Notes: generated by a model from the sequence alone, not told the origin. 64,000 nucleotides of DNA from Paenibacillus odorifer (GCF_000758725.1 NZ_CP009428.1:2914001-2978000); one strand, 5' to 3'; numbered from the stretch's first letter, positions 43,808 through 53,115 are shown. Program-made: numbers and translations.

Positions 43808-44524
43808 TTAATCTACAGAGCCGGTAGTCAGCAGCTGATCAAAAGAGACAGGGAATAGTGGCTCAATCAGCGATAAAATTGCTTTTGCATACTCCTGAAT
43901 TTCTTTCTGAGCGTCATGCTCCAGTCTTTGATTTAAAAAATGAGCTACAGATTGAACTGAAGCTGTCCAGTACCAACGAACGAATAATCCATAAGCAGGT
44001 AGAAACAGTCTTGCTTGTTCAGCACATATGCCATCTGCTAAAGCTGCTTCATACTTAGATAATCCTAACTCGGTGTATTCTTGAAGCTCGCGGGTGTATT
44101 TTTCACCAAGCTCCCATGCAATGATGTCGCCACTGCCTTGTTTGGAATTCTCTGGTTTGGATCTCCATTCTCCCGCAGCAGGTTGATAAAAGACGGGTTC
44201 TTCTGTAATGTATCTTCTGCTGGATTCGTTCCAGGCTTCCAAGCTATCCCCAGTACCTTCGTAATGAGCAGAACCGACTACGTATTTCCACCACTGTCTC
44301 GCAACCATTAATGGGGCATAAACCTCAAATTGAGTGATGGCATGGCGGAAAGGAGAGGTATGTCCTTCACGGGCAAGGAATTTTATTAGTTTAATATCCC
44401 GATCACTAAGCTCAAAAGATTGTTTAGCATAAGATACACGCGCAGCGTTAGCAACCGTTAAATCTGAGCCCATATGATCTACTAATCTTACATAACCTTC
44501 ATTTAAAACTTTGATTGTTGTCAA
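43808..44524 (-). CDS. thyX: Flavin-dependent thymidylate synthase
   Basis: 238 residues. It starts with TTG at 44524, which overlaps the GNAT stop (TTGA), with AGGAGG 10 bases before. ThyX makes dTMP from dUMP with FAD and methylene-tetrahydrofolate. FEVYAPLMVARQWW and NESSRRYITEEP align to the family, but the usual RHR of the signature is K80-Y81-V82 and 13 residues are inserted before Asn99-Glu100. This looks like a divergent ThyX subtype. Co-transcribed with the broken GNAT gene upstream. Confidence 0.85.
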   Translation of the reverse strand: MTTIKVLNEGYVRLVDHMGSDLTVANAARVSYAKQSFELSDRDIKLIKFLAREGHTSPFRHAITQFEVYAPLMVARQWWKYVVGSAHYEGTGDSLEAWNESSRRYITEEPVFYQPAAGEWRSKPENSKQGSGDIIAWELGEKYTRELQEYTELGLSKYEAALADGICAEQARLFLPAYGLFVRWYWTASVQSVAHFLNQRLEHDAQKEIQEYAKAILSLIEPLFPVSFDQLLTTGSVD

Positions 44525-45057
44525 TTTAATGTAGCCTCCTTTTCTAGAGCAGAGTAAATGAACTCGTCACACCATTGTTGATTGCAAAATCTAGTCTCTC
44601 TGAGGATTCCATCTCTAATCATTCCTGCTCTAATCATAACTTTTTCAGATTGAAGATTCTCTGCATTGGCATATGCAACGACTCTATGGGCATTAAGAGA
44701 GCTAAAGGCGTAACCTATCAGTGTTTTGACGGCTTCAGTCGCATAGCCCATTTTCCAGTATTCCGGCAGTAGGACCCAGCCAATCTCCCATTCTCTGATC
44801 TCTTCCTAATTTAACTTTATACTTACGTTACCTATGGGTGTTCTATTTTGCTTAGTACATACTGCTAAATCATAATGCTCACGCGGATCGCTGGTAGTCT
44901 GAGTCAGAATCGACAGGAAGTTCTCTTTAATTTGTTTGGCATCTGGTGCGGTATTTTCATATTTGTGAGACAAAGGATTAAGTTCCAGTTCTTCATAAAA
45001 AGAAAAATCATCGCTTGTATAATCTCTTAATATCAATCTGTCGGCTATTATCTCCAC
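44521..45057 (-). pseudogene. GNAT N-acetyltransferase with one in-frame TAG
   Basis: From GTG 45057 (GGAGGTG site) the frame reads MEIIADRLILRDYTSDDFSF to NVSIKLN, meets TAG at 44806-44808, then continues in the same frame with EEIREWEIGWVLLPEYWKMG, HRVVAYANAENLQSEKVM and a stop overlapping thyX. Together this is a complete about 178-residue RimJ/RimL-type acetyltransferase. A single C-to-T or A-to-T change could have made the TAG. It may be a fresh pseudogene, a sequencing error or a read-through site. Confidence 0.82.
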
Positions 45058-45224
45058 GGGCTAACACCTCCTAATCCATGATTATAATGGAAGACTCTGT
45101 AATTATCACGGAGTAAATTCACTAGAAATACAAAAAAATATTTCTGTAAATTTTTCTCTAGTAAAATTGTGGAATTGTGATACAGTAATTAAGGTTTATA
45201 TATTTAGAGGGGGATCTAAGGAAA

Positions 45225-46466
45225 ATGAAAGCTATTAAATGGAGCATCACTGCAGCATTAGCAGTATCTATGTTGGGTCCAATACATACAGTGAAGGCGG
45301 CAGATTCGCGTAACGTCGATTACGATCAAGGTAGTATTTTACGGAGTGCCAGTTCAGTTTCGTCATCATACAATGAAGGCAATCAGCAGGTTGAAGATTT
45401 GATATTTCAGATGGATGCTACGGAAATCACTGTTGGGGATAATGTTCCGGTACAAATCTATGCTAAAGATGCCGATGGCATATCCGAACGCGTCCCGTTA
45501 GCTCAAGCAAATGTCGTAATTGAAAAGCCTTATTTGCTGCAAAAGCAAGCCGATGGCACAATGAAAGCCTTAGCGGTAGGAGAAACGAACGTAACGGTCA
45601 TTTCAGGATCAGATACCAAAACAATAAAAGTTTCGATCAGTGCGGACCATGATATTGATCAAGGTGCCTTTGTTAATGGAACAATGTATTTGCCGGTTCA
45701 ATCGGTTTTTCAAACGTTGGGAGCAACAGTCCAAGTTAATACAGCAACTAAAACCTTTAGCATTCGTCTAGGTGATTTGCCAATACAGCTTCAACTCGGA
45801 AGCGATATTGCAATGGTGAATGGTGCGAAGGTCAAAATGAGTGGTAAAGTGCAAAAGATCGACGGATCTACAGTTTTTCCTGCCACGCTTTTAAAGACTG
45901 CACTGTCAGCAGAGTTAATTTGGGATGGAAATTATCAGACGATGGAGATCTACTTCGGCAAAGCAGAGTTGTTCGCCTATACGAAACAAACCGCGCAGAT
46001 TTTTAAGAAGGAAGAACAAGGAAACCTCGTTAAGTTCATTGGAAAAACATATTGGCTCAATCAATTCGACTCCGATTATAAGTTCCAAAAAGTCACTATT
46101 GTAGATATTCTACCTGATTATGAAGGTGAATTCGCCATTTCATTTAAGGTTTTATCGACGGGGCAAATTCTTAACTCTTATAAAATGTCGGGAGATGAGT
46201 TGATCCGTACATTAGGAAATAAAGAATATTTCTTAACAACGGATCCATTTAAGACCTATAAGTGGTCGGATGCGATTTGGACTAAGATTAAAAAGAGCAT
46301 AGTTGCTACTGGGATGACCAAGCAGCAAGTGGAGTTTAGTTGGGGTAAGCCAATAAGTAAATCTACACTATCAGGTAGTGGCATTCAAGTGGAGACCTGG
46401 CAGTATGGTAATTATAACTATGTTACCTTTACGAACGGTGTTGTCTCCATGATCTATACGAATTAA
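45225..46466 (+). CDS. Secreted stalk-domain (copper amine oxidase N-terminal-like) protein
   Basis: 413 residues. Signal peptide about 1-26 (ending TVKAAD). Residues about 65-145 form an Ig-like strand-rich domain (DATEITVGDNVPVQIYA); about 155-250 the stalk/Cu_amine_oxidN1 domain (GAFVNGTMYLPVQSVFQTLGATV); the C-terminal part about 255-413 contains a SmpA-like segment (ATGMTKQQVEFSWGKPISKS). Such proteins sit in the cell wall of Paenibacillus; function unknown. Single gene. Confidence 0.82.
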   Translation: MKAIKWSITAALAVSMLGPIHTVKAADSRNVDYDQGSILRSASSVSSSYNEGNQQVEDLIFQMDATEITVGDNVPVQIYAKDADGISERVPLAQANVVIEKPYLLQKQADGTMKALAVGETNVTVISGSDTKTIKVSISADHDIDQGAFVNGTMYLPVQSVFQTLGATVQVNTATKTFSIRLGDLPIQLQLGSDIAMVNGAKVKMSGKVQKIDGSTVFPATLLKTALSAELIWDGNYQTMEIYFGKAELFAYTKQTAQIFKKEEQGNLVKFIGKTYWLNQFDSDYKFQKVTIVDILPDYEGEFAISFKVLSTGQILNSYKMSGDELIRTLGNKEYFLTTDPFKTYKWSDAIWTKIKKSIVATGMTKQQVEFSWGKPISKSTLSGSGIQVETWQYGNYNYVTFTNGVVSMIYTN

Positions 46467-46585
46467 TTCTTCCTTATTTCTGCGTTACTTTAGTCATAGA
46501 GCCTGTCTTTGCGACATATCATTTTGGAGAAGCACTTTCAGAATTAAAGTGTTGACTATTGTTGTTCGAAATGAGGGGTTTATTC

Positions 46586-46774
46586 ATGGCAAAGTCAAAA
46601 CGTGGACATGCACTTTGGAATTTACCATCAAGGGGCAGAGGGACTTGTCCAATCTGTCAGAACACCCGTATTAAGCTGCTTTATCCCAAGAAAAAAACGG
46701 ATGGAGCAGTCGTTAAGGTCTGTAAACGCTGTGACAAGGCTCCGCAGACAAAAGTAGATGCCGTGTTGATTTAA
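46586..46774 (+). CDS. Small zinc-ribbon protein
   Basis: 62 residues from ATG 46586 with GAGGGG upstream; an in-frame start at 46559 is less likely. CPIC and CKRC pairs 26 residues apart form a four-Cys zinc ribbon in a very basic chain (MAKSKRGHALWNLPSRGRG), so nucleic acid or ribosome binding is plausible. I do not recognise a named family. Confidence 0.72.
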   Translation: MAKSKRGHALWNLPSRGRGTCPICQNTRIKLLYPKKKTDGAVVKVCKRCDKAPQTKVDAVLI

Positions 46775-46793
46775 AAAGAGTACACAAAAAAGA

Positions 46794-46889
46794 GGCTGTC
46801 TCAAAAGTGGATTTTTCTACGTATGAGGCAGCCCTTCTCATGAATAAAACAAAGAAGCGCTTCTCTAATAAGAGAGGCGCTTCTTTTAA
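46794..46889. terminator. Two hairpins between the zinc-ribbon gene and purA
   Basis: The first (46794-46833) pairs GGCTGTCTC with GAGGCAGCC. The second (46851-46889) is a 16-bp stem from AAAGAAGCGCTTCTCT to AGAGAGGCGCTTCTTT with a 4-base loop and T-run. Together they separate convergent transcripts; the second is the likely purA terminator. Confidence 0.8.
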
Positions 46890-46917
46890 ATTCTACAGAG
46901 ATTTAATACGTATATGA

Positions 46918-48207
46918 TTATTTCGTTATCCGATTAATGACCTGTTCGCGTCTAGGACCCACGGAAATCGTAGTAATACGCGTGCCAATAGAGGTTTCAA
47001 TAAAATCAATGTAAAGCTTAGCTTGTTCTGGCAGATCTTCGAAGTCGGTGATCTGAGAGATATCACTGTTCCAGCCAGATAAATGCGTGAATATCGGTTT
47101 TGCAGAGTTCAGTTTATTCGTAGCCGGGAACTTGTCGGTGATCTCTCCATTTTCAAGCTCATAAGCCACACAAACCGGAATCTCATCCAAATAACCAAGT
47201 ACGTCAAGATTAGTTAACACGACTTCAGTGGCACCCTGCATTTGGCAACCGTAACGAGTAGCTACAGCATCAAACCAGCCCATACGTCTAGGACGGCCAG
47301 TCGTAGCCCCGAATTCCCCGGCATCGCCACCTCTTGTACGAAGTTCATCCGCTACGGGTCCTTCTAATTCCGTAACAAAAGGTCCAGCGCCGACACAACT
47401 GGAATAGGCCTTGGTTACAGCGATGACATTCGTGATAGCTGCTGCAGGAAGACCAGCACCGACAGGTGCAAACCCGGCAAGTGTTGAAGAGGAGGTGGAG
47501 TAAGGATAAATACCGTGATCAGGATCACGCAGAGCCCCAAGCTGACCTTCAAGTAAAATAGTCTCTCCCTTGGCATAAGCCTCTTGCAGTAAGTCTGTTG
47601 TATTGGCTACATAAAGCGCTAGCTGTGCAGCTTCTTCTTGCAGCTGAACCATTAATTCCGAGATTTGGATAGGCGTTTTCTTATATAAATGCTCAAGTAA
47701 TATATTTTTGGAAGCGAGTAATTGTTCAAGACGTTTCTCAAGTCGAGCAGGATCAAATAAATCCGCTACCTGTATGCCTAGCTTTGCATATTTATCTGCG
47801 TAAAATGGTGCGATTCCTCGCTTTGTTGAACCGAATCCTTGAGATCCCAGACGTTCCTCTTCTAGTTCATCAAACAAACGATGGATTGGAAGCACGATTT
47901 GCGCCCGTTCGGATACGAATAACCTAGGTTTTGGCACGCCTCTATCCGTTAAAGCTTTCAGTTCTCTTATTAATACTTCTGTATCAAGTGCTGTTCCTGG
48001 TCCAATAATGTTTGTAACGGAAGGATAAAATACCCCAGATGGCAGCATATGCAATGAAAATTTTCCATATTGGTTTATGATGGTATGCCCAGCATTACTA
48101 CCACCTTGAAAACGAACGACAAAGGAAGATTGTGCAGCTAGCACATCCGTCATTTTTCCTTTTCCTTCGTCGCCCCAGTTTGCTCCTACAATTGCAATTA
48201 CGGTCAC
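46918..48207 (-). CDS. purA: Adenylosuccinate synthetase, LysR-linked copy
   Basis: 429 residues from GTG 48207 with GGGAGG 9 bases before it; an ORF extension upstream has no site. GANWGDEGKGKMTD holds the catalytic Asp, GGSNAGHTI the catalytic His, STKRGIAPFYADK and GATTGRPRRMGWFDAV are further family blocks. It makes adenylosuccinate from IMP, Asp and GTP. Asp in GDEGKGK is kept, unlike phage PurZ. The divergent LysR regulator and wording different from typical Bacillus PurA suggest a second, specially regulated copy. Confidence 0.92.
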   Translation of the reverse strand: MTVIAIVGANWGDEGKGKMTDVLAAQSSFVVRFQGGSNAGHTIINQYGKFSLHMLPSGVFYPSVTNIIGPGTALDTEVLIRELKALTDRGVPKPRLFVSERAQIVLPIHRLFDELEEERLGSQGFGSTKRGIAPFYADKYAKLGIQVADLFDPARLEKRLEQLLASKNILLEHLYKKTPIQISELMVQLQEEAAQLALYVANTTDLLQEAYAKGETILLEGQLGALRDPDHGIYPYSTSSSTLAGFAPVGAGLPAAAITNVIAVTKAYSSCVGAGPFVTELEGPVADELRTRGGDAGEFGATTGRPRRMGWFDAVATRYGCQMQGATEVVLTNLDVLGYLDEIPVCVAYELENGEITDKFPATNKLNSAKPIFTHLSGWNSDISQITDFEDLPEQAKLYIDFIETSIGTRITTISVGPRREQVINRITK

Positions 48208-48279
48208 GCGTTTTCGCCTCCCAAGCTTGTTTTTGGCTACAGGACTAAGTATAATGCTAGTTAAATCATTAGAAAAATT

Positions 48280-48294
48280 GATATAAGTTATATC
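48280..48294. promoter_or_regulatory. 15-bp palindrome, candidate LysR operator
   Basis: GATATAAGTTATATC is a perfect 7-1-7 palindrome in the 109-bp region between purA and the LysR gene, with LysR-type T-N11-A symmetry. It lies 23 bases before the LysR start and 73 before purA. Confidence 0.6.
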
Positions 48295-48316
48295 TATTAT
48301 AAGGTGGAGTAATGAC

Positions 48317-49201
48317 GTGGGGATGGACATTAATTTGGAGTGGTATCGCTCTTTTTATTGGGTAGCAAATACAGGGAGCTTAACTGCTGCGGCAGAACGA
48401 CTCAATATTACACAACCGGCAGTAAGTCACACGATTAAACAATTAGAAGAGAAAATGGGCGGCCCGTTATTTTTTCGCACTTCTCGCGGGGTCGATCTAA
48501 CAACAGAAGGAAAAGTACTGCTTAGCTTTATTGAGCAAGCCTTTCATCATGTAGACATGGGCGAAAGAGCGATCGCAGATATGAACAATCTGAACAGCGG
48601 CGAGATTCATATCGGAGCAAGTGACACCTTATGCAAATATTATCTGTTGCCTTTTTTGGAGCAATTTCACGAACAATTTCCCAATATCCGCATTCATATT
48701 ACGAATCGTACGACACCAGAAACACTTACGCTTTTAAAAGAAGGGAAAATTGATTTTGGTATCGTCAGCTTGCCGACATCTGATAAACAGATTGATTTTC
48801 GCAAAAGTACTCAGCTTCAAGATTGCCTTGTAGGAGGCAAAGGTTTTCGTCATTTAGCGGACAAGACCATGCCGCTTGCAGACATTCAGCAGTATCCGTT
48901 GTTATGCTTAGAAGCGGGTGGGAGCACCAGAAAGTATATGGATCAGTTTTTAGCTTCTAATCATTTGACGATTACACCTGAATTTGAACTGGGCAGTGTG
49001 GATTTGCTTGTTCAGTTTGCGAAACGTGGTTTTGGCCTAGCTTTTGTTATTCGTGATTACGTAACCGAAGAATTGAAGAAAGGTGAGCTTGTCGAGATTC
49101 CTCTGGACCCACCTTTGCCAGAACGTAACATAGGAATTGCTACCCTGCGTGGAGTTCCTCTTACAGCTGCTTCAAAGTCTTTTCTAACATTATTAGAGTA
49201 G
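48317..49201 (+). CDS. LysR-family transcriptional regulator
   Basis: 294 residues. GTG 48317 is chosen because GGTGGAG lies 7 bases before; ATG 48323 is possible. N-terminal winged helix (FYWVANTGSLTAAAERLNITQPAVSHTIKQLEE), then a periplasmic-binding-like effector domain (GEIHIGASDTLCKYYLLPFL). Close in style to CysL/YwfK-type regulators. Divergent from purA, with a palindrome between, so it probably controls purA and itself in response to a small metabolite. Confidence 0.92.
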   Translation: MGMDINLEWYRSFYWVANTGSLTAAAERLNITQPAVSHTIKQLEEKMGGPLFFRTSRGVDLTTEGKVLLSFIEQAFHHVDMGERAIADMNNLNSGEIHIGASDTLCKYYLLPFLEQFHEQFPNIRIHITNRTTPETLTLLKEGKIDFGIVSLPTSDKQIDFRKSTQLQDCLVGGKGFRHLADKTMPLADIQQYPLLCLEAGGSTRKYMDQFLASNHLTITPEFELGSVDLLVQFAKRGFGLAFVIRDYVTEELKKGELVEIPLDPPLPERNIGIATLRGVPLTAASKSFLTLLE

Positions 49202-49252
49202 AATCAGGATAAAGAGCTATTTGAGCATACCTAGTGAAGAGGAGGAAAGGTA

Positions 49253-50494
49253 ATGAATTCTTTACTGGCTCGGCTGCGTAAGGGATACGGGAAAAAGCTT
49301 CGGGAGCTTCATACCTGGAATGGCTGGCTGATTGTGTTGCTCACACTCACAGGACTTGTACTTGTAGGTGGCTTCTGGCGTGGCTTCTTAGGGGAAGGCA
49401 GAGTATGGATCAAAGGGCTTCATATCGTGGTCGGTGTCGCTTCGATTATTCCGGTTATTTATTATTTGCTGCTGGCAGGGAAACATTGGAAACAATTGAA
49501 GGAGCGGCCTTGGCAACGTTTTAATGTAATCGTTGTACTTTCATTGCTGCTAGGCTGGTTCGTCTCAGGAGTGCTACTTTGGCAATTCCGCGTGGTGGGT
49601 CCACATGTATCGAACGTTGCTCTGGTCGTCCATGACTTATTGACCTGGATAGGTCTTCCTTATATTATTTATCATTCTTTGACTCGGGTAAAATGGCTTA
49701 AAGAACCGAACCGGCGGGTAGTGAAAAGCGGCATTGAGACAGGTAGCCCTTCGAATCATCGGGAAACCCCACAGCCGGTTTATACACGTAGAGCTTTCAT
49801 ACGCGGATCGATTGGTGTTGGGCTTGCGGTAACTATAGGCCCATCGTTTATAAAATGGCTCGGCAGTTCAATTGGAAATATCGGGGGCAGCGAAACGATT
49901 GATAAGCTGATCGAAAGTGATCGCAATCAGTTGTTGCCTGCACCCCAGCCACTGGCAGCATCCTCACCCCCTCTCGGAGGAGGGGCGCAAGGACAATTCC
50001 GTGTTTACACAGTCACTCCGATTCCGGAGTTTACGAACAACAATTGGTCTTTTACGATAGATGGGCTTGTGGAGCAGAATTTCAAGTGGAACTGGGAACA
50101 GTTCGTAAAGCTGAAGCGGACCGTTCAGGTGAGTGATTTTCACTGTGTGACAGGCTGGTCAGTCTATAAGAATACCTGGGAAGGCATCAAGCTAAAAGAT
50201 CTTTTGAGTCAGGCCGGTGTGAAGCCCACAGCTAAGACTGTGAAATTCTATTCGGGTGATGGTGTATACACGGATACGCTCACATTGGAACAAGCCGACA
50301 TGGATGATGTGCTGGTCGCGGTAATGCATGATGGAAGGCCGATTCCTAGCGATCTCGGCGGTCCTGTACGGTTAATCGTTCCGAAGATGTTCGCATACAA
50401 GTCTGTGAAGTGGCTGAACCGGATTGAGCTGATCGAAGGCGATCATACGGGATATTGGGAGCAACGCGGGTATTCAAATGATGCGTGGGTATAA
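49253..50494 (+). CDS. Cytochrome b-like membrane domain fused to sulfite oxidase-type molybdopterin domain
   Basis: 413 residues with a GAGGAGG site. Residues 1-165 hold four membrane segments with His in ELHTWNGW, GLHIVVG, VVHDLL and IYHSL that could bind heme b. A twin-arginine motif (R179-R180 in YTRRAFIRGS) and hydrophobic stretch follow. Residues about 235-413 form the Moco domain, with molybdenum ligand Cys298 in DFHCVTGWSV. It looks like MsrQ- and MsrP-type functions in one chain; the substrate may be a sulfoxide or sulfite. Own terminator. Confidence 0.85.
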   Translation: MNSLLARLRKGYGKKLRELHTWNGWLIVLLTLTGLVLVGGFWRGFLGEGRVWIKGLHIVVGVASIIPVIYYLLLAGKHWKQLKERPWQRFNVIVVLSLLLGWFVSGVLLWQFRVVGPHVSNVALVVHDLLTWIGLPYIIYHSLTRVKWLKEPNRRVVKSGIETGSPSNHRETPQPVYTRRAFIRGSIGVGLAVTIGPSFIKWLGSSIGNIGGSETIDKLIESDRNQLLPAPQPLAASSPPLGGGAQGQFRVYTVTPIPEFTNNNWSFTIDGLVEQNFKWNWEQFVKLKRTVQVSDFHCVTGWSVYKNTWEGIKLKDLLSQAGVKPTAKTVKFYSGDGVYTDTLTLEQADMDDVLVAVMHDGRPIPSDLGGPVRLIVPKMFAYKSVKWLNRIELIEGDHTGYWEQRGYSNDAWV

Positions 50495-50507
50495 AATAGT
50501 GATTGTT

Positions 50508-50543
50508 AACCTTAATGGGCTTATTGCCTGTTAAGGTTTTTTT
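50508..50543 (+). terminator. Rho-independent terminator
   Basis: AACCTTAA / TTAAGGTT stem with a GGGC...GCCT inner part, followed by TTTTT. Confidence 0.85.
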
Positions 50544-50645
50544 GTTGATTAATTCCTTATTTTTTTAACATATAGCAAATGAAGAGACGTAATAACAGAA
50601 ATTGCTCCATACAATAGAAGTGACTGGATGCAGGAGGTGGTTGTG

Positions 50646-51389
50646 ATGAACGGGGTTAGAGCCATAAAGCTGTTGGGACTTATTCTCGGTGTGGTACTAC
50701 TGAACATTATCGTGTTGTCACCAGGTTTATTAGGGGTGGAAATCGGAGGAACCAGTGTATTTGAAACCGCTTTGGGTGTGACATTGTTGTTTGTTAGTCT
50801 ACTTGTTGTTCTTTATGGAAGTTATATTTTATTGTTTAAACCTTCATCTATCCCTGCTGTGAAAACACTGAAATCTTATGAGGATTATATAGCCGCGCTT
50901 ACTCAATACAAAAATGTCAAAGTACTGAAAAAAGACATTGCGCTTGCTCTAGATCAGATATCCCGGATGGAAAAGAAGAGAAGTACCTTGTTAGATGTTT
51001 TAGGTCAGAGATTCGAATCCACTGAACTTAGCTTCAAAAAATTTAATGCAGTCAGTTATGAAGTAGCGAAGCTTTTTTACCTGAACATTCGAGGGATTCT
51101 GAATAAACTCAGTGTATTTGATGCCTCAGAGTTCACCCTTTTCTCCAGCCGGCATAGACCCTCACAGTTCTCAGATAAATTGGTGCAGAAAAAGACAGCT
51201 TTGTACAATGAATATTTGGCCTACGTAACAGGGTATCTTGGGGCAAATGAAGAGATTCTGCTGAAGCTGGATAAGCTGCTGCTGGAAATATCGCTACTCG
51301 ACAGTACAGATTATACAGATGTTGAAGAGATGCCTTGTATGAAGGAAATCGATGAGTTGATCAAGCAGACGAAATTTTATAAGCAATGA
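50646..51389 (+). CDS. Membrane protein with coiled-coil tail, TelA cluster
   Basis: 247 residues. ATG 50646 lies 8 bases after AGGAGG; an earlier ATG at 50628 is before the site. Two membrane segments (about 7-29 and 42-64) are followed by a helical cytoplasmic domain of about 180 residues (KNVKVLKKDIALALDQISRM). No named family recognised. Ends 13 bp before the VWA gene, so it is in one operon with it and telA and probably forms a membrane complex with them. Confidence 0.78.
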   Translation: MNGVRAIKLLGLILGVVLLNIIVLSPGLLGVEIGGTSVFETALGVTLLFVSLLVVLYGSYILLFKPSSIPAVKTLKSYEDYIAALTQYKNVKVLKKDIALALDQISRMEKKRSTLLDVLGQRFESTELSFKKFNAVSYEVAKLFYLNIRGILNKLSVFDASEFTLFSSRHRPSQFSDKLVQKKTALYNEYLAYVTGYLGANEEILLKLDKLLLEISLLDSTDYTDVEEMPCMKEIDELIKQTKFYKQ

Positions 51390-51402
51390 AGGGGAGATGT
51401 GT

Positions 51403-53091
51403 ATGGCTAATAAAGGAAAAACAGTAGCAGTTTTAGGGACCATTACGGTGGTAGTTTTTGCTCTCGTGTATTTTGGAATCACCTTAACCTCTAATATAGG
51501 AAAAACCGAAACCCAGATTTCTTCCGAAGATGCGGGGAAGCAGCTAGAGAAGCTATACAAGAACATAAACGTGACTACGGCTGAGCAAATCAAAGGCCAG
51601 ATTGACCTGGATCCTGTTGCGATTGGGGATTCATTACCAGATATCTCAAAGTTTCCTGTATCCGTAGACAATACAACAGATAGCTTTGTAGAGATATTCT
51701 CTTCTACTGAAAAATCAGGAACAGGTAATGACGGGTGGCTGAATGAAGTTGCTACAGATTTTAACAACTCTAATATTGAGGTGAACGGGAGTCACGTTTC
51801 TGTGAAAATCCGTAATATTGCTTCAGGTACAGCGACAGATTACATAAGATCTGGGAAGTATGTGCCAGATGCCTTTACCCCTTCAAATGAGTTGTGGGGC
51901 GAAATGGTAAAAGCAAACGGGATGAACACGCAGCTAATCACTAAACGCCTTATAGGTAATGTAGCTGGTATTGTTACCAGTAAGGCGAAATATGATGAAC
52001 TAATAGAGAAATACGGTTCTTTAAACGTGAAGACGGTTACAGACGCCATAGCAAATAATGAATTATCAATGGGTTATACCGATCCTTTTGCCAGTTCTAC
52101 GGGTTTGAATTTTCTGGTAACAGCGCTTGGGACGTTTGGCGGTGCAGATTTACTTGGTGAGCAAGCAGTGCAGGGCTTTGAGAAATTCCAAGCAAATGTT
52201 CCCTTTATTGCCTCAACCACTTTACAGATGCGAGAGGCTGCAAAAACCGGTAAGCTTGATGCTTTTGTCTTAGAATACCAGATCTTTGTGAATGCAACAG
52301 ATTTGAAAGGGGGGTATGTATTCACTCCTTTTGGTGTAAGACATGACAGCCCGCTTTATGCTTTGGGTGATCTTCCTCAGGAAAAACTCGATATTATTAA
52401 GAAGTTTGCTGAGTTTGTTGAACTGGATAAATACCAGGAACTGGGTGAGAAAAAAGGCTTCAATGGTCTTAATGATTACCAATCAGAGCTTAGTACAGTG
52501 GATGGTAGTCTCATATCCTCAGCTCAGAAGCTGTGGAAAGAGAAGAAAAATGGTAATAAACCTATCGCCGCAGTATTTGTAGCAGATGTCTCAGGAAGTA
52601 TGAACGGGGAACCCTTGAACCGTTTAAAGCAATCTTTATTAACAGGCCAGAAGTACTTGGGCAAGGATAACAGCATTGGTTTTGTCTCTTACTCTGATAA
52701 CGTTACAATCAATCTTCCGATTGGAAAATATGACACGAACCAGCAGTCCATGTTTGTTGGTGCGATTGACAGCCTCCAAGCAAATGGGGGGACGGCTACT
52801 TTTGACGGAATCGCGGTAGCCATTCATATGCTTCAAACGGAATTACAGCTAAATCCGGATCTGAAGCCGTTGATCTTTGTATTAAGTGATGGGGAGACCA
52901 ATGCAGGGCATTCCTTGAATGATATCAGAGGTCTGATTGAAACCTACAAAATCCCGATTTACACGATTGGCTACAATGCGAATATCAAGGCGCTTGAGAG
53001 TATTTCGAGTATAAATGAAGCGGCCAACATCAATGCAGATACAGAGGATGTAGTCTATAAAATCGGCAACCTGCTCAATGTTCAAATGTAA
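51403..53091 (+). CDS. Membrane-anchored fusion of substrate-binding-like domain and VWA domain
   Basis: 562 residues. ATG 51403 has GGGGAG 6 bases upstream; ATG 51397 is too close. One N-terminal membrane segment (about 7-29), then a periplasmic binding-protein-like domain about 75-360 (FVEIFSSTEKSGTGNDGWLNEV, AFTPSNELWGEMVKA), then a VWA domain from about 385 with MIDAS motif DVSGSMNG (Asp about 394), GGTATFDG and LSDGETNAG. It could bind a ligand and a metal outside the cell. Directly upstream of telA. Confidence 0.87.
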   Translation: MANKGKTVAVLGTITVVVFALVYFGITLTSNIGKTETQISSEDAGKQLEKLYKNINVTTAEQIKGQIDLDPVAIGDSLPDISKFPVSVDNTTDSFVEIFSSTEKSGTGNDGWLNEVATDFNNSNIEVNGSHVSVKIRNIASGTATDYIRSGKYVPDAFTPSNELWGEMVKANGMNTQLITKRLIGNVAGIVTSKAKYDELIEKYGSLNVKTVTDAIANNELSMGYTDPFASSTGLNFLVTALGTFGGADLLGEQAVQGFEKFQANVPFIASTTLQMREAAKTGKLDAFVLEYQIFVNATDLKGGYVFTPFGVRHDSPLYALGDLPQEKLDIIKKFAEFVELDKYQELGEKKGFNGLNDYQSELSTVDGSLISSAQKLWKEKKNGNKPIAAVFVADVSGSMNGEPLNRLKQSLLTGQKYLGKDNSIGFVSYSDNVTINLPIGKYDTNQQSMFVGAIDSLQANGGTATFDGIAVAIHMLQTELQLNPDLKPLIFVLSDGETNAGHSLNDIRGLIETYKIPIYTIGYNANIKALESISSINEAANINADTEDVVYKIGNLLNVQM

Positions 53092-53115
53092 GCTATATTT
53101 TATAGGAGGGGTTCT

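Noticed and set aside
46918..48207. PurZ-type enzyme for diaminopurine DNA
   Set aside because: The catalytic Asp of GDEGKGK is kept and no phage or partner genes are near; it fits ordinary PurA.
48208..48330. 41-residue N-terminal extension of purA
   Set aside because: It overlaps the palindrome and the divergent LysR start, lacks a ribosome site and is not part of PurA; GTG 48207 has a good site.
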